DNA of 64,000 nucleotides from an uncultured Dysosmobacter sp. (lineage in GTDB: Bacteria > Bacillota > Clostridia > Oscillospirales > Oscillospiraceae). How positions within the stretch are numbered: the first letter of the stretch is position 1; each line of letters begins with the position of its first letter. The notes under the pieces are model-generated. The model ran no database searches and was not told the origin of the DNA. It was given only the letters and a program-made list of their open reading frames with translations. Shown piece by piece: positions 53,459 through 62,628 of this stretch. A program made the translations under genes and the position numbers. Location: contig CAKTIO010000006.1 of the NCBI GenBank assembly GCA_934565855.1, positions 62,001 through 126,000 on the forward strand. Direction: 5' to 3'.

Positions 53459-54172
53459 ATGGAGCATATAGAAATGGAATTAAAAATTGATAATCTAACC
53501 AAGCGCTACGCGGACAAAACGGCGCTTGATCATATATCGTGTTCCCTTACACCGGGGATTACAGGGCTTCTTGGTGCAAACGGTGCAGGAAAAAGCACGC
53601 TGATGCGAATGATCTGCGGAGTTATGAAACCAACCAGCGGCTCCATTATGCTGGATCAATATGATGTGGCGAAAAAAGAATATCGTAATCTGATCGGATA
53701 TTTGCCGCAGGATTTTGGCTACTATCCCGAATTCACAGGACTGGAGTTTCTTTTATACGTTGCGGCTCTGAAAGGACTGGATAAACAGTCAGCAAAAACA
53801 CGCGGTTTGGAGCTTTTGGAGCAAGTAAACCTTGAGGGAGCTGCGGAGAAAAAAATCAAAACGTATTCCGGTGGGATGAAGCGCCGATTAGGAATTGCAC
53901 AGGCGCTTATCAATCGGCCTAAACTGATCGTTCTGGATGAACCAACAGCAGGTCTTGACCCCAAAGAGCGTGTTCGGTTTCGGCATATTTTTGAGCAGCT
54001 TGGTAAGGACAGCATCGTACTGCTGTCAACGCACATTGTATCCGATATTGAAAAGTGCGCTGACAGAGTCGTGATTATCAAGGATGGACAAAAGGTATTC
54101 GGCGGAACAGAAGAAGAAACTGGCAAGGATTTGGAATCCTTTTACATTGACATATTCGGAGATGAGGAATAA
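53459..54172 (+). CDS. ABC transporter ATPase
   Basis: 237 residues. Walker A GANGAGKST, signature YSGGMKRRLG, Walker B LIVLDEPTAGLD and the H-loop STHIVSD. Paired with the permease that starts one base before its stop (TAATG). The two genes are more A/T rich than neighbours, suggesting a separate origin. The substrate is unknown; bacitracin/antibiotic-type exporters look alike. Confidence 0.92.
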   Translation: MEHIEMELKIDNLTKRYADKTALDHISCSLTPGITGLLGANGAGKSTLMRMICGVMKPTSGSIMLDQYDVAKKEYRNLIGYLPQDFGYYPEFTGLEFLLYVAALKGLDKQSAKTRGLELLEQVNLEGAAEKKIKTYSGGMKRRLGIAQALINRPKLIVLDEPTAGLDPKERVRFRHIFEQLGKDSIVLLSTHIVSDIEKCADRVVIIKDGQKVFGGTEEETGKDLESFYIDIFGDEE

Positions 54173-55257
54173 TGGGAACATTATATTGCTTTGAGATCAA
54201 AAAGATGCTGCGCCAAAAAGTGCTGTGGATCGCCATACTGCTTATGACCGCAGTCCTGATCGGATCAGGCTTTGCAGATATTATTGTAGGAAAATCTGCC
54301 AGTAGTGAAACCTGCAAACAGTTTTCAGGCCGAGTGATTGATGATGCGTTACTGAAAGAAGTGCAGGAAAATGCAGACCCAGAGGATGTCATCGTGTTCC
54401 GCAATTTTATTACCTTTTGTATGGGCAGTTCGGAGCACGGAATTGTAAATGCTGAGCAGGTCTATACAGCCAGAGCAAAAGCAAACGAGCAACAAATGAC
54501 GCAGGCGCATTTAACTGATGCAGAAAAAGAATACTGGCAAAAGAAAGAGTCTGAAATTAAAAAGCCTTTTACTTATTATTTTGAAGAAGGATATGCTGGA
54601 ATCTATACCACCGTCTATGTAGCAAATTTTATGCTGCTGATTTTAACTGCGATTGCGGTCTGTGGTCTTTTTTCTGACGAAAGGATCAACGGAACGGATC
54701 AAATCATTTACAGCAGCACAAAAAAAGAAACGCTATTTACTGCCAAGATGCTTGCCGGACTAAGCATAGGGGCATTGCTGGCGCTGTACCTTTTTGCAGT
54801 TTTATCCGGATGCAGTTTCGGCATTTATGGGGTATCAGGGTTTGATGCACCACTTCAGCTTAGAATCCCCGGTTGTATGCTGAACATTACTGTTGGCGAA
54901 TCATATCTGTATTTATTTATGTTGTTCCTGATTGCGGGCGTTGTTTACGCCGCGTTTTCGATGTTTCTGTCACAGGTTTTAGGCAATCGCTCGGCTGCAA
55001 CGGCAATTATGGTGATGGGACTGTTTTTGTCTATGCTGAATATACCGGAAAACATGGGCTTGCTTTCAAAAATTTGGAGTTACCTGCCCGGAGCCTATAT
55101 TGGATCATGGACATTCACCGAGTATAGGCTGATTTCTATATTTGGACGGTACTTCAACAATCTGCAAGCAGCCCCTGTGCTGTGGCTGCTTGCATCCGCT
55201 TTGTTTATGGTGGCCGCCAAGGTTGCCTATCAGCGATATCAGGTGCAGGGAAAATGA
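54172..55257 (+). CDS. ABC transporter permease
   Basis: 361 residues, six membrane segments in an ABC-2-like layout: one near the N terminus (VLWIAILLMTAVLIGSGF), a ~110-residue extracellular loop, then five near the C terminus. Partner of the ATPase before it. Confidence 0.85.
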   Translation: MGTLYCFEIKKMLRQKVLWIAILLMTAVLIGSGFADIIVGKSASSETCKQFSGRVIDDALLKEVQENADPEDVIVFRNFITFCMGSSEHGIVNAEQVYTARAKANEQQMTQAHLTDAEKEYWQKKESEIKKPFTYYFEEGYAGIYTTVYVANFMLLILTAIAVCGLFSDERINGTDQIIYSSTKKETLFTAKMLAGLSIGALLALYLFAVLSGCSFGIYGVSGFDAPLQLRIPGCMLNITVGESYLYLFMLFLIAGVVYAAFSMFLSQVLGNRSAATAIMVMGLFLSMLNIPENMGLLSKIWSYLPGAYIGSWTFTEYRLISIFGRYFNNLQAAPVLWLLASALFMVAAKVAYQRYQVQGK

Positions 55258-55291
55258 GCACTGTTTTGATTTTGGGGGGCGAGATAGCAGC

Positions 55292-55702
55292 ATGAAACTT
55301 TATTTTGGAAATACAGTTACAACTCTTACAACATTGATGATACTTATGCTGATCGGCTTTATCGGTTGGTCGGCTTTTCATCGCACAAACATTCAATATT
55401 GGGGACGCCGAAGTGCAATTCTGTTTCTTTTCGGTCTTGCCGTGTGCTGCTTCGCAGCGGCGCGGGACGGGTTGGATAAAACGATTCAGCACGCCATCGA
55501 CGGAAGTTGCGCACCGGGCCTGTTCCCGCTGGTCAGCATTCCCACCATCGTCGGCTGTGTCGGTGCGCTGCTGATTATCATTGCCGCCATTGCTACGCCG
55601 ATCGCCAAAACGCAAAAGATGCGCGAGGTTTGGTTCTATGTGATGTCGGGCGGTGCGGTGCTGAAGATTGTGACGATGGAGATCGCACGAATCATTCTCT
55701 GA
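55292..55702 (+). CDS. Small four-helix membrane protein
   Basis: 136 residues with about four membrane helices (LTTLMILMLIGFIGWSAF, AILFLFGLAVCCFAA, PTIVGCVGALLIIIAAIA, VMSGGAVLKIVTMEIARII). No family recognised. It follows the ABC genes by 34 bp and may be co-transcribed. Confidence 0.6.
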   Translation: MKLYFGNTVTTLTTLMILMLIGFIGWSAFHRTNIQYWGRRSAILFLFGLAVCCFAAARDGLDKTIQHAIDGSCAPGLFPLVSIPTIVGCVGALLIIIAAIATPIAKTQKMREVWFYVMSGGAVLKIVTMEIARIIL

Positions 55703-55722
55703 AGCGAAAAGGAAGTGTACTT

Positions 55723-56154
55723 ATGCCGCAGATGAATAAGGGCGGAAAATTTATTTTTGGAGAATCAGAGATTCATTCCGACGGACGGGTGCAGCTTCCT
55801 CCACAAGCCGTGGACGAATATCGCATTGCTTCGGAAGGAAAGGTCTATCTGTTTACCGGAAGCAAAATTACGGGCGGCTTCTGCGTGACACGGGAGGGAC
55901 TGCTCCTGCCGTCGAAGCTGGGACATATTCTGACTGAAACGCCGTCGCTTTTACATTATGAAGTTTCTGCTGGTACTTTTCTTCCCTACAAGGGGCGTTC
56001 GTACTGCTGGACAGCCATTTCAGCGTCCGGCGAGATCACACTGACGGAAGAAATGATGGCGTTTCTGTATGCAGCATTTACAGTTACTTGTCCGTCCGAC
56101 CCTGATGAACATTTACCATATCACCGCCGAAGAAGCAGACCTTTATTTTCGTAA
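55723..56154 (+). pseudogene. AbrB-like protein, 5' part of a split gene
   Basis: Reads 143 residues, but only about the first 115 look native (GGKFIFGESEIHSDGRVQLPPQAVDEYRI, TGGFCVTREGLLLPSKLG, YKGRSYCW). The last ~25 are read out of frame in a TetR remnant. The likely continuation (PEMRLLSIRSSDIAFTMGAKGP) appears at 57654-57797, 1.5 kb away. I infer that one gene was split by an insertion/recombination. Confidence 0.6.
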
Positions 56155-56344
56155 TCTATGGTTCGTTGTTCATAGCCTGTCCACGCTGATCGTGACCGGC
56201 GATTGCCCCTACTCCGACCAAGAGATTGGGCATATCCTAACGGGCTTCAGTATCAGCATTTGCAAATCCATCAAAGAAATCCCCGGATTTGCGGCAGGTA
56301 CCTTTGACCGTGATGCTGAGTTTCGAGCATTGGTCAGCAAATGA
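56096..56344 (+). pseudogene. TetR-family C-terminal fragment
   Basis: About 83 residues (TLMNIYHITAEEADLYFRN, LSTLIVTGDCPYSDQEIG) that look like the ligand-domain end of a TetR regulator with no HTH part. It overlaps the end of the frame above in another phase. A deletion or recombination has removed its 5' end. Confidence 0.6.
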
Positions 56345-56375
56345 ACGCGTTCGAGGCAAACCAAGGAGAGGTCAA

Positions 56376-57428
56376 ATGAAAAAGTTACTTGAGATCGCAC
56401 ACCGAATGGACGATTATGCGTGTATGTGGAACGGTGTGGAAGATTTATATATTCGGGATACCGGCGAAACGCTGCCGCCAAAGTTCTTCTATGTACTGAG
56501 CGGCTTCGGTTCGTTCTGCTATATGAAAACACCAAAGGCAGAACTCAAACGCATGGTTGCGCTGGGCGACGGCAGGACGCGGCAGATGTACGAGTTCCTT
56601 GCACCCATTGTTGACTTTGATTACAAGATCTGCGAGTATAAAACCTTTGAGAAAGCGCTGGCAAAAATCAAATCCGAAATTGATGCCGGATTCCCGTGCA
56701 TGATCGGTGCATTGGATATGTTTTATCTGCCGCACTTTGAAAAGCTCTATCACAAAGAGCATATCCCGTTCCACTACGAACTGATAACGGGCTATGACGA
56801 CACGGAAAAGCTGCTGTATTTCAGTGACTGCGGCCGTGAAGATACGCAGCTCATCTCCTATGACGATTTGCGGCTCGCAATGGATTGTTCCTACCCCGGA
56901 CTGTCGAAGCCAAACACGGTATGGACGATTCGGATGCACACAAGCAAGGGAAAATACGAGATTGCCAAGGAAGCCTTTGCTCGGAAAAAGGAACTATTCC
57001 TGCATCCACCGGTCGGTTTTATCGGTTGCCGTGGCTTTGAGAAGTTTATAAAAGAACTGCCACATTGGAAAAGCGAGCTGACCCATGAAGATTACGACAA
57101 GCAGCTTTATCAGATGGTGCAGTTTTTCGGAACAGTCCCCACAGTTCCCAATGCCCTTCGGGGCATCGGCGAGCCTGACAGTATTGCGTTCGGCGGTGGG
57201 TTTGATAAGGCTGCGGTGGTGCTGGAGAGTCTTGGTAAAGAATACCATGACAAGGCGATGCTTGCGGCCTCCGAGATTTTCCGCCGTGCCGTGCCGGTCA
57301 TCGGTCAGATCAAGGAAAATATCGTGGATTACCTGACCGGCAAAAAAGATGAAACGGAGCAACTTCCGCTTCTATTTTCGCAGGTTGCAGACATTATGAA
57401 GGCGGGGTTTGAAACGCTGCCATTGTAA
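56376..57428 (+). CDS. BtrH-like protein (with DUF4872-like end)
   Basis: 350 residues. The N-terminal half follows the BtrH/papain-like pattern: Cys in GFGSFCYMKTP, His in IPFHYELITGYDD and Asp in LLYFSDCGRE. BtrH is an acyltransferase in butirosin synthesis; homologues of unknown role are common. The C-terminal ~130 residues are helical (DUF4872-like). GGAGAG precedes the ATG. Confidence 0.72.
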   Translation: MKKLLEIAHRMDDYACMWNGVEDLYIRDTGETLPPKFFYVLSGFGSFCYMKTPKAELKRMVALGDGRTRQMYEFLAPIVDFDYKICEYKTFEKALAKIKSEIDAGFPCMIGALDMFYLPHFEKLYHKEHIPFHYELITGYDDTEKLLYFSDCGREDTQLISYDDLRLAMDCSYPGLSKPNTVWTIRMHTSKGKYEIAKEAFARKKELFLHPPVGFIGCRGFEKFIKELPHWKSELTHEDYDKQLYQMVQFFGTVPTVPNALRGIGEPDSIAFGGGFDKAAVVLESLGKEYHDKAMLAASEIFRRAVPVIGQIKENIVDYLTGKKDETEQLPLLFSQVADIMKAGFETLPL

Positions 57429-57457
57429 AAGCGGCAAATGAACCGAGGTGATTCCAA

Positions 57458-57652
57458 ATGGTGAAAAAAGAAAATGTCAAAGTTGATTGGCTTTGCTGCC
57501 CAAGATGCGGTGGAAAAACGAGGACTCAGATACGACCACACACGGTATTAGAGGAATTTCCCCTATTCTGTCCAAAGTGTAAATACACCTGTGTGATCCG
57601 TTTCAAGGACGGGAAAATGGAAGAACTTAAAATGGCAGACGCCAAAATCTAA
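57458..57652 (+). CDS. Cysteine-rich KTR-domain protein, second copy
   Basis: 64 residues with CPRCGGKTRTQIR and CPKCKYTC, like the KTR protein at 52417. Follows the BtrH-like gene by 29 bp. Confidence 0.85.
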   Translation: MVKKENVKVDWLCCPRCGGKTRTQIRPHTVLEEFPLFCPKCKYTCVIRFKDGKMEELKMADAKI

Positions 57653-57653
57653 T

Positions 57654-57797
57654 ATGAAAATACAACAACGATTCAATTTGAAGCCGGAAATGCGGCTCCT
57701 GTCTATCCGCAGCAGCGACATTGCTTTTACCATGGGCGCGAAAGGGCCGCTCTTAGAAAAGGCGGCGCATTTTGACGGCGAGATCCCGCTGTTTTGA
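57654..57797 (+). pseudogene. AbrB-like protein, 3' part of a split gene
   Basis: 47 residues as read from ATG. PEMRLLSIRSSDIAFTMGAK and FDGEIPLF look like the normal end of the protein that starts at 55723, which lacks such an end. The ATG may be incidental. Reads up to 17 bp before the methyltransferase gene. Confidence 0.5.
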
Positions 57798-57813
57798 AAA
57801 AGAGGTGAGGTTC

Positions 57814-58425
57814 ATGGGAGATCCGACAAAATTTCGTTACCTGTGGGAGTATTACTCTTTTCATGTCGTATTTGCGTGTCTGCTGCTTTCCGAGCTGTTC
57901 ATTTTCCTTTATACAATGCAGCGCGGCCCCCGCGCACAGACAGCAAAGGGCGATCACGGCACAAAGTGGCTGCTCTATGGCAACTTTGCCGTTTGCCTTT
58001 TTATCAGCATTTACTCTGTCAGTCAAACCGCACCGGCGCTGTTGCGGAATTTGGTGTTCCCGCCCTTCGTGGCGGATATTGGAACAGCTTTTATTGCGGC
58101 AGGAATCGTGATTCGGCTCAGTGCTGTTCTAACCTTAAAGAGAGCATTTACGCTTCATGTGCAGACGACAGCCGGGCAGCAGTTGGTCACATCCGGTCTG
58201 TATCATACGGTTCGCCACCCGGCCTATTCGGGAAGTATTCTAAGTCTGTTCGGTGTTGCTCTGGCGTTTCGGAACATTCCTGCTGTTTGCCTTGTCCTTT
58301 TCTGCTGCCTGATTTGCTACAGTGCAAGGATTCGAGTGGAGGAAAAGGCACTGGAAGCGCAGTTCGGCAAGGAATACGCAGATTATAAACGCAACACATA
58401 CAGGCTGTTTCCGTACATCTTTTGA
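57814..58425 (+). CDS. Isoprenylcysteine methyltransferase-like membrane protein
   Basis: 203 residues. Five or so membrane helices; the family motifs are LYHTVRHPAYSG (R-H-P-x-Y) and VEEKALEAQFGKEYADYK. ICMT-like enzymes bind SAM and methylate small or protein substrates at the membrane; bacterial targets are mostly unknown. GAGGTGAGG upstream of the ATG. Confidence 0.85.
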   Translation: MGDPTKFRYLWEYYSFHVVFACLLLSELFIFLYTMQRGPRAQTAKGDHGTKWLLYGNFAVCLFISIYSVSQTAPALLRNLVFPPFVADIGTAFIAAGIVIRLSAVLTLKRAFTLHVQTTAGQQLVTSGLYHTVRHPAYSGSILSLFGVALAFRNIPAVCLVLFCCLICYSARIRVEEKALEAQFGKEYADYKRNTYRLFPYIF

Positions 58426-58437
58426 AGGAATGTAATC

Positions 58438-59139
58438 ATGAATATTACGGTTATCTATGCGACTGGCCGGAAAGCACAGTCATGTACTTACAATATCGCT
58501 CAACTGCTTATCAAGGAACTTTTGGCAGGCGGTGAGCTTTTCGAGTTTCAACTCCCGCGGGATATGGCCCATGTCTGTATAGGGTGCTATGCCTGCATCA
58601 AGGGACAGGAGCAAAAATGCGGCGGAACTTCCGCGCTCGCACCGATTCTTGCCGCAATGGAACAGTCAGAGTTGATCATCTTCTGCACACCGACCTATGT
58701 GTTCCATGTTCCGGGGCAGCTAAAAACACTGCTGGATCATTTTGCCTACCGTTGGATGATCCACCGCCCGGATTTGTCTTTTATGAAGAAGCAGGCTGTT
58801 ATCATCAATACGGCCGGAGGCGGTGGTATGAGATCTACCGTCCGGGAGGTCAAAGACAGCACGGACTATTTGGGCATCGCCAGAACACACATCCTCTCGC
58901 AGAAAGTGTGGGATCACGACTGGTCAAATCTGCCTGCATCGTTCCGCAAATCGGCAGAAGCCAAGGTCAAACGGACAGCCCGAAATGTCCGACGCAAAGC
59001 CGAGCGCCTGACGCCATCCCTTAAAGTGAGATGCCTGTTTACGCTCTATCAGTTTCTGCATAGAAAGCAGAAAATGTCTGCGGTCGATGACGCCTATTGG
59101 CAGGAGAAGGGGTATGTCACGGGAAAACCGTGGAAGTAA
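58438..59139 (+). CDS. NAD(P)H-dependent flavin oxidoreductase
   Basis: 233 residues. Flavodoxin-like fold: VIYATGRKAQSCTYNIAQLL at the N terminus, the CIGCYACIKG motif near 50 and IIFCTPTYVFHVPGQLKTLLDHF. An NADPH-dependent FMN reductase (iron-sulfur flavoprotein-like). Follows the methyltransferase by 12 bp. Confidence 0.85.
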   Translation: MNITVIYATGRKAQSCTYNIAQLLIKELLAGGELFEFQLPRDMAHVCIGCYACIKGQEQKCGGTSALAPILAAMEQSELIIFCTPTYVFHVPGQLKTLLDHFAYRWMIHRPDLSFMKKQAVIINTAGGGGMRSTVREVKDSTDYLGIARTHILSQKVWDHDWSNLPASFRKSAEAKVKRTARNVRRKAERLTPSLKVRCLFTLYQFLHRKQKMSAVDDAYWQEKGYVTGKPWK

Positions 59140-59175
59140 AATGAGGATAGAGCATTACAGGGGGAGGCAGTAGAG

Positions 59176-60186
59176 ATGAAAATTCAGGAACTGCGTTCAT
59201 ACATACAGGAGCATCAGCCGAATATCTGCCAGATCAGCGTGCTTCAGAACGGGAACGAACTCTACTCCGCAGAATGGAACGGCTATCAACGGACAGATTG
59301 TGTCCATATCGCGTCCGCGACGAAAAGCGTTATGGCGCTGCTGATTGGCATTGCTATCGACCATAAAACGATTGGCAGTGTGAATGATACGGTGCTTTCC
59401 TACTTTCCGGAGTATTTGGTCAAGCGCGGTGAAAAGACGATCTTTGATGTGACGATCCGGCATCTTCTGACCATGCGCGCACCCTATAAGGGGCATGGTG
59501 ACCCGTGGACGAAGGTGTGTTCCGGTGAGGACTGGACGAAGGCGTCGCTGGATTTCCTTGGTGGGAAGATCGGCATCACTGATGAATTTGACTATCGGAC
59601 GGTCTGCCTGCACATTCTCTCCGGTATCCTTTTCAACGCCACAGGGATGAAAACCGTGGACTTTGCAAATGAATATCTGTTCCGTCCCCTCGGCATTGCC
59701 GAGCACACGAACGCTTACGCCGGAACCGCGCAGGAGCATAAGCTGTTCATAACGGACAAATCGCCGAGAAAAAATGTGTGGCTTGCCGACCCACAGGGAC
59801 TTGCAGCTCCCGGCTACGGGCTGTGTCTAAGCGCTGCTGACATGGCAAAGCTCGGTCAACTCTGTCTGCAAAACGGCACATGGAACGGGCAACAGATCGT
59901 TTCCTCCGAATGGCTTCATGAAATGCTTTCCCCGCGCAGGATTGAAAGCGGAGCTTTCAGCGGAATGTCCTACGGCTATCTTTGGTGGATCGTGCATCCG
60001 GAAAGAAATGTTTATGCCGCAATCGGTGACAGCGGCAATGTGATCTATGTTGATCCGAATGAGAAAGTTGTGGCCGCAGTATCTGCCTACTTCAGACCGA
60101 CAGTACATGACCGCATTGACTTTATTGAACATATTATCGTTGCAGGCGCAAAAAGAAAAAATGCAACTCTTTCAGCGTATGCGTAG
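59176..60186 (+). CDS. Serine hydrolase, beta-lactamase/PBP4-like
   Basis: 336 residues. SxxK is SATK near residue 48; the second motif is Y in GYGLCLSA and a C-terminal HPERNVYAAIGDSG lies where the KTG-like element sits. No signal peptide, so cytosolic and more like class C esterases than a resistance enzyme. GGGGGAGG upstream. Confidence 0.85.
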   Translation: MKIQELRSYIQEHQPNICQISVLQNGNELYSAEWNGYQRTDCVHIASATKSVMALLIGIAIDHKTIGSVNDTVLSYFPEYLVKRGEKTIFDVTIRHLLTMRAPYKGHGDPWTKVCSGEDWTKASLDFLGGKIGITDEFDYRTVCLHILSGILFNATGMKTVDFANEYLFRPLGIAEHTNAYAGTAQEHKLFITDKSPRKNVWLADPQGLAAPGYGLCLSAADMAKLGQLCLQNGTWNGQQIVSSEWLHEMLSPRRIESGAFSGMSYGYLWWIVHPERNVYAAIGDSGNVIYVDPNEKVVAAVSAYFRPTVHDRIDFIEHIIVAGAKRKNATLSAYA

Positions 60187-60200
60187 GTGCTGCCCTTGGC

Positions 60201-60350
60201 ATGATGCTTGTCGGTGCGCTTGGAACGGAAGTAGTTTCTGCCGTTTATTTCGGCGATGTGGAGCGTTTCAGTGAATTTGCCGCAACAGGCTTTAATGTGG
60301 CGCTTAGCATTCACCTGTTTTGTATGAAACCAAAAGAAATCAAGGAGTAA
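60201..60350 (+). pseudogene. Membrane-protein fragment before clpP
   Basis: 49 residues as read from ATG (MMLVGALGTEVVSAVYFGDVERF...), with the frame open further upstream (SVCVGAALG). It looks like the C-terminal end of a membrane protein with no 5' part. It holds the AAGGAG used by the next gene. Confidence 0.45.
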
Positions 60351-60356
60351 ACCTAT

Positions 60357-60947
60357 ATGAGCATCATTCCCTATGTGATCGAACAAACCAGCCGCGGTGA
60401 ACGAAGCTACGACATCTTCTCCCGGCTGCTCTCCGACCGAATTATTTTTCTCGGTGAGGAAGTAACGGACGCATCCGCCAGTACCATTATTGCGCAGATG
60501 CTTTTCTTGGAGGCACAGGATTCGGACAGAGACATTCAGCTTTATATCAACAGTCCGGGCGGCTCGGTTACTGCCGGCTTTGCGATTTACGATACCATGC
60601 AATATATAAAGTGTGATGTATCTACCATCTGCATCGGTCTGGCCGCGAGTTTCGGCGCTTTCCTGCTGGCAGGCGGCGCAAAAGGCAAGCGGATCGCACT
60701 GCCGAATGCGGAGATCATGATCCATCAGCCACTGATCGGCGGAAGCGGCGTACACGGCCCAGTCACGGATATTCAGATCGTGACCGAACAGATGCAGAAA
60801 ACGAAACAGCGGCTGACCCGCATCCTTTCCGAGAATACAGGCAGACCCTTTGCGCAGGTCGCCGCCGATACGGAGCGCGACAACTACATGTCAGCAGAAG
60901 AAGCCCTTGCTTACGGGCTGATCGACAAGATTATTGACAAGAGATAA
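60357..60947 (+). CDS. clpP: ClpP-family serine protease
   Basis: 196 residues, typical ClpP length. Catalytic Ser in [14 protein letters not shown] (~98), His in [11 protein letters not shown] (~123) and Asp in [13 protein letters not shown] (~172). Key residues are intact. No ClpX or ClpC gene is adjacent, so it would use host unfoldases. An accessory ClpP on mobile DNA is unusual; it may be an extra copy. Confidence 0.93.
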   Translation: MSIIPYVIEQTSRGERSYDIFSRLLSDRIIFLGEEVTDASASTIIAQMLFLEAQDSDRDIQLYINSPGGSVTAGFAIYDTMQYIKCDVSTICIGLAASFGAFLLAGGAKGKRIALPNAEIMIHQPLIGGSGVHGPVTDIQIVTEQMQKTKQRLTRILSENTGRPFAQVAADTERDNYMSAEEALAYGLIDKIIDKR

Positions 60948-60958
60948 GGAGAAACACC

Positions 60959-61585
60959 ATGTCAGAAAATAATATTACCATTCGCCTCGAAACGAAAGAC
61001 GATTACAGAGCCGTGGAAAACCTGACCCGCGAGGCCTTTTGGAATGTCTACCGCCCCGGCTGCATGGAGCACTATGTGCTGCACTGCTATCGGGATGACC
61101 CGGCTTTCGTGCCGGAGCTTGACTTCGTTATGGAGCGGGACGGCGAGCTGATCGGGCAGGTCATTTATGTGCGGTCGGAAATCGACTGCGACGACGGAAG
61201 AATCGTGCCGATCATGACCTTCGGCCCCATCGGCATCGCACCCGCATACAAGCGTCAGGGCTACGGAAAGAAGCTGCTCGACTATTCCATGGAAAAAGCG
61301 AAGGAAATGGGTGCAGGAGCACTTGCTATCACCGGAAACATCCTGTTTTACGGCAAGTCCGGCTTTGTGCCTGCCAAAACAAAGGGCGTTCGGTACGCTG
61401 ACGACCCTGAAGCGGATTATTTCCTCATCAAGGAGCTGACGCCCGGATTTTTGGACGGTATCTCCGGCACTTACAAAGACCCGGAGGGCTATTTTGTCTG
61501 TGAAAAAGATCCGGATGGCTTTGAGCAGTTTGAAGCGACCTTCCCGAAGAAGGAAAAGCTGAAGCTGCCGGGACAGTTATTCTGA
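60959..61585 (+). CDS. GNAT acetyltransferase
   Basis: 208 residues. Acetyl-CoA loop IGIAPAYKRQGYGKKLLDYSME (Q/R-x-x-G-x-G/A). N-terminal RLETKDDYRAVENLTREAFW as in YhbS-like GNATs. Substrate unknown. AAGGAG upstream. Confidence 0.92.
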   Translation: MSENNITIRLETKDDYRAVENLTREAFWNVYRPGCMEHYVLHCYRDDPAFVPELDFVMERDGELIGQVIYVRSEIDCDDGRIVPIMTFGPIGIAPAYKRQGYGKKLLDYSMEKAKEMGAGALAITGNILFYGKSGFVPAKTKGVRYADDPEADYFLIKELTPGFLDGISGTYKDPEGYFVCEKDPDGFEQFEATFPKKEKLKLPGQLF

Positions 61586-61602
61586 GTAGGAGGAATCTGA
61601 GT

Positions 61603-61872
61603 ATGATAGAGTCAAGATGTGGGCTTCGGTGCAGCGATTGCAGTTTTCGTGAAGCAATGGGCTGCAAGGGGTGCGTGAATATGGACAAACCCTTCTGGGC
61701 GGATAGCTGCCCCGTGAAATCCTGCTGTGAAAAGAAAGGCTTGCAGCATTGCGGCGAATGCGATGACTTCGTTTGTCTTTTATTACATACTTTTGCTTAC
61801 GACATGGAGCAAAGCGATAACGGCGCGAGAATCGAGCAATGCAAAAAGTGGTGCAAAAATGGCATCCAGTAA
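61603..61872 (+). CDS. DUF3795-like cysteine-rich protein
   Basis: 89 residues with about ten cysteines (CGLRCSDCSF, CKGCVNMD, CPVKSCC, CGECDDF), matching the DUF3795 pattern; probably binds zinc or an Fe-S cluster. Overlaps the TfoX-like gene by 14 bp. Confidence 0.8.
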   Translation: MIESRCGLRCSDCSFREAMGCKGCVNMDKPFWADSCPVKSCCEKKGLQHCGECDDFVCLLLHTFAYDMEQSDNGARIEQCKKWCKNGIQ

Positions 61873-62221
61873 AGAGTATCTTCATTTCATTCTGGAACAA
61901 CTATCCGATTTGGACGATGTTTCTTACCGCCCTATGATGGGAGAATTTATCCTCTATTATCACGGTAAAATCGTCGGCGGGATCTATGATGATCGGTTGC
62001 TTGTAAAGAAAACAAGATCCGCTCTGGAACTTATGCCCGCAGCAATCTGTGAGCTCCCGTATGAGGGAGCGAAGGAGATGCTGCTGGTGGATGAGGTTGA
62101 CAGCAAAGAGTTTCTTACAGAGCTGTTTGAGGCAATGTACGAGGAATTGCCCATGCCAAAACGAAAGAACAACGGAATGCGGCAGAAACTGCATTCACGG
62201 AAGGGAGAAAAACAATCATGA
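61859..62221 (+). CDS. TfoX N-terminal-domain protein
   Basis: 120 residues. YRPMMGEFILYYHGKIVGGIYDDRLLVKKT is the TfoX N-terminal domain signature. TfoX proteins regulate competence in Proteobacteria, but stand-alone domains in Firmicutes are of unknown role. Confidence 0.85.
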   Translation: MASSKEYLHFILEQLSDLDDVSYRPMMGEFILYYHGKIVGGIYDDRLLVKKTRSALELMPAAICELPYEGAKEMLLVDEVDSKEFLTELFEAMYEELPMPKRKNNGMRQKLHSRKGEKQS

Positions 62222-62502
62222 TGGAAAATGTTCTGTCTTTTTTGCGCGCGGCAGCGCCGTGGATCTCGATGGGTCTGCTGATCGCCTTCCTCTGTGTGCG
62301 GCCGGCGATCCGCAAGGGTAAAGCAGAAGACGACTACGCAGAGGAAGGGATGTGCGTCGGCATGTGCCTCGGCCTTATGCTCGGCTCTCTGTCCGACAGC
62401 AGCAACAGCGGACTTGGCGCATCGCTCGGTATGCTGTTCGGTCTTGTGATCGGTCTTTGCATGCACAAAAAAGGAACCGAGGATTGCGGTAGCGAAAAAT
62501 AA
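62218..62502 (+). CDS. Small glycine-rich membrane protein
   Basis: 94 residues. Two membrane segments (WISMGLLIAFLCV; MCVGMCLGLMLGSL...LGMLFGLVIGLCM). Not identified. Overlaps the TfoX-like gene by 4 bp. Confidence 0.6.
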   Translation: MMENVLSFLRAAAPWISMGLLIAFLCVRPAIRKGKAEDDYAEEGMCVGMCLGLMLGSLSDSSNSGLGASLGMLFGLVIGLCMHKKGTEDCGSEK

Positions 62503-62628
62503 ATGTTGTCCCTGCCCGCACGACCGGCAGACGGTCTCTCTGCGCCGACGGGATTGGGACGAGAAAAAGGGATGCCTAATATTCTCACTATTCAGTCGGG
62601 TGACCTTACGGCATTGGAGGAATAACCG
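62503..62628 (+). CDS. Short open frame, possible remnant
   Basis: 41 residues (MLSLPARPADGLSAP... MPNILTIQSGDLTALEE). It fills the gap between two good genes and ends 1 bp before the next ATG. It may be a remnant or a real short peptide; no ribosome site is clear for the first ATG. Confidence 0.3.
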
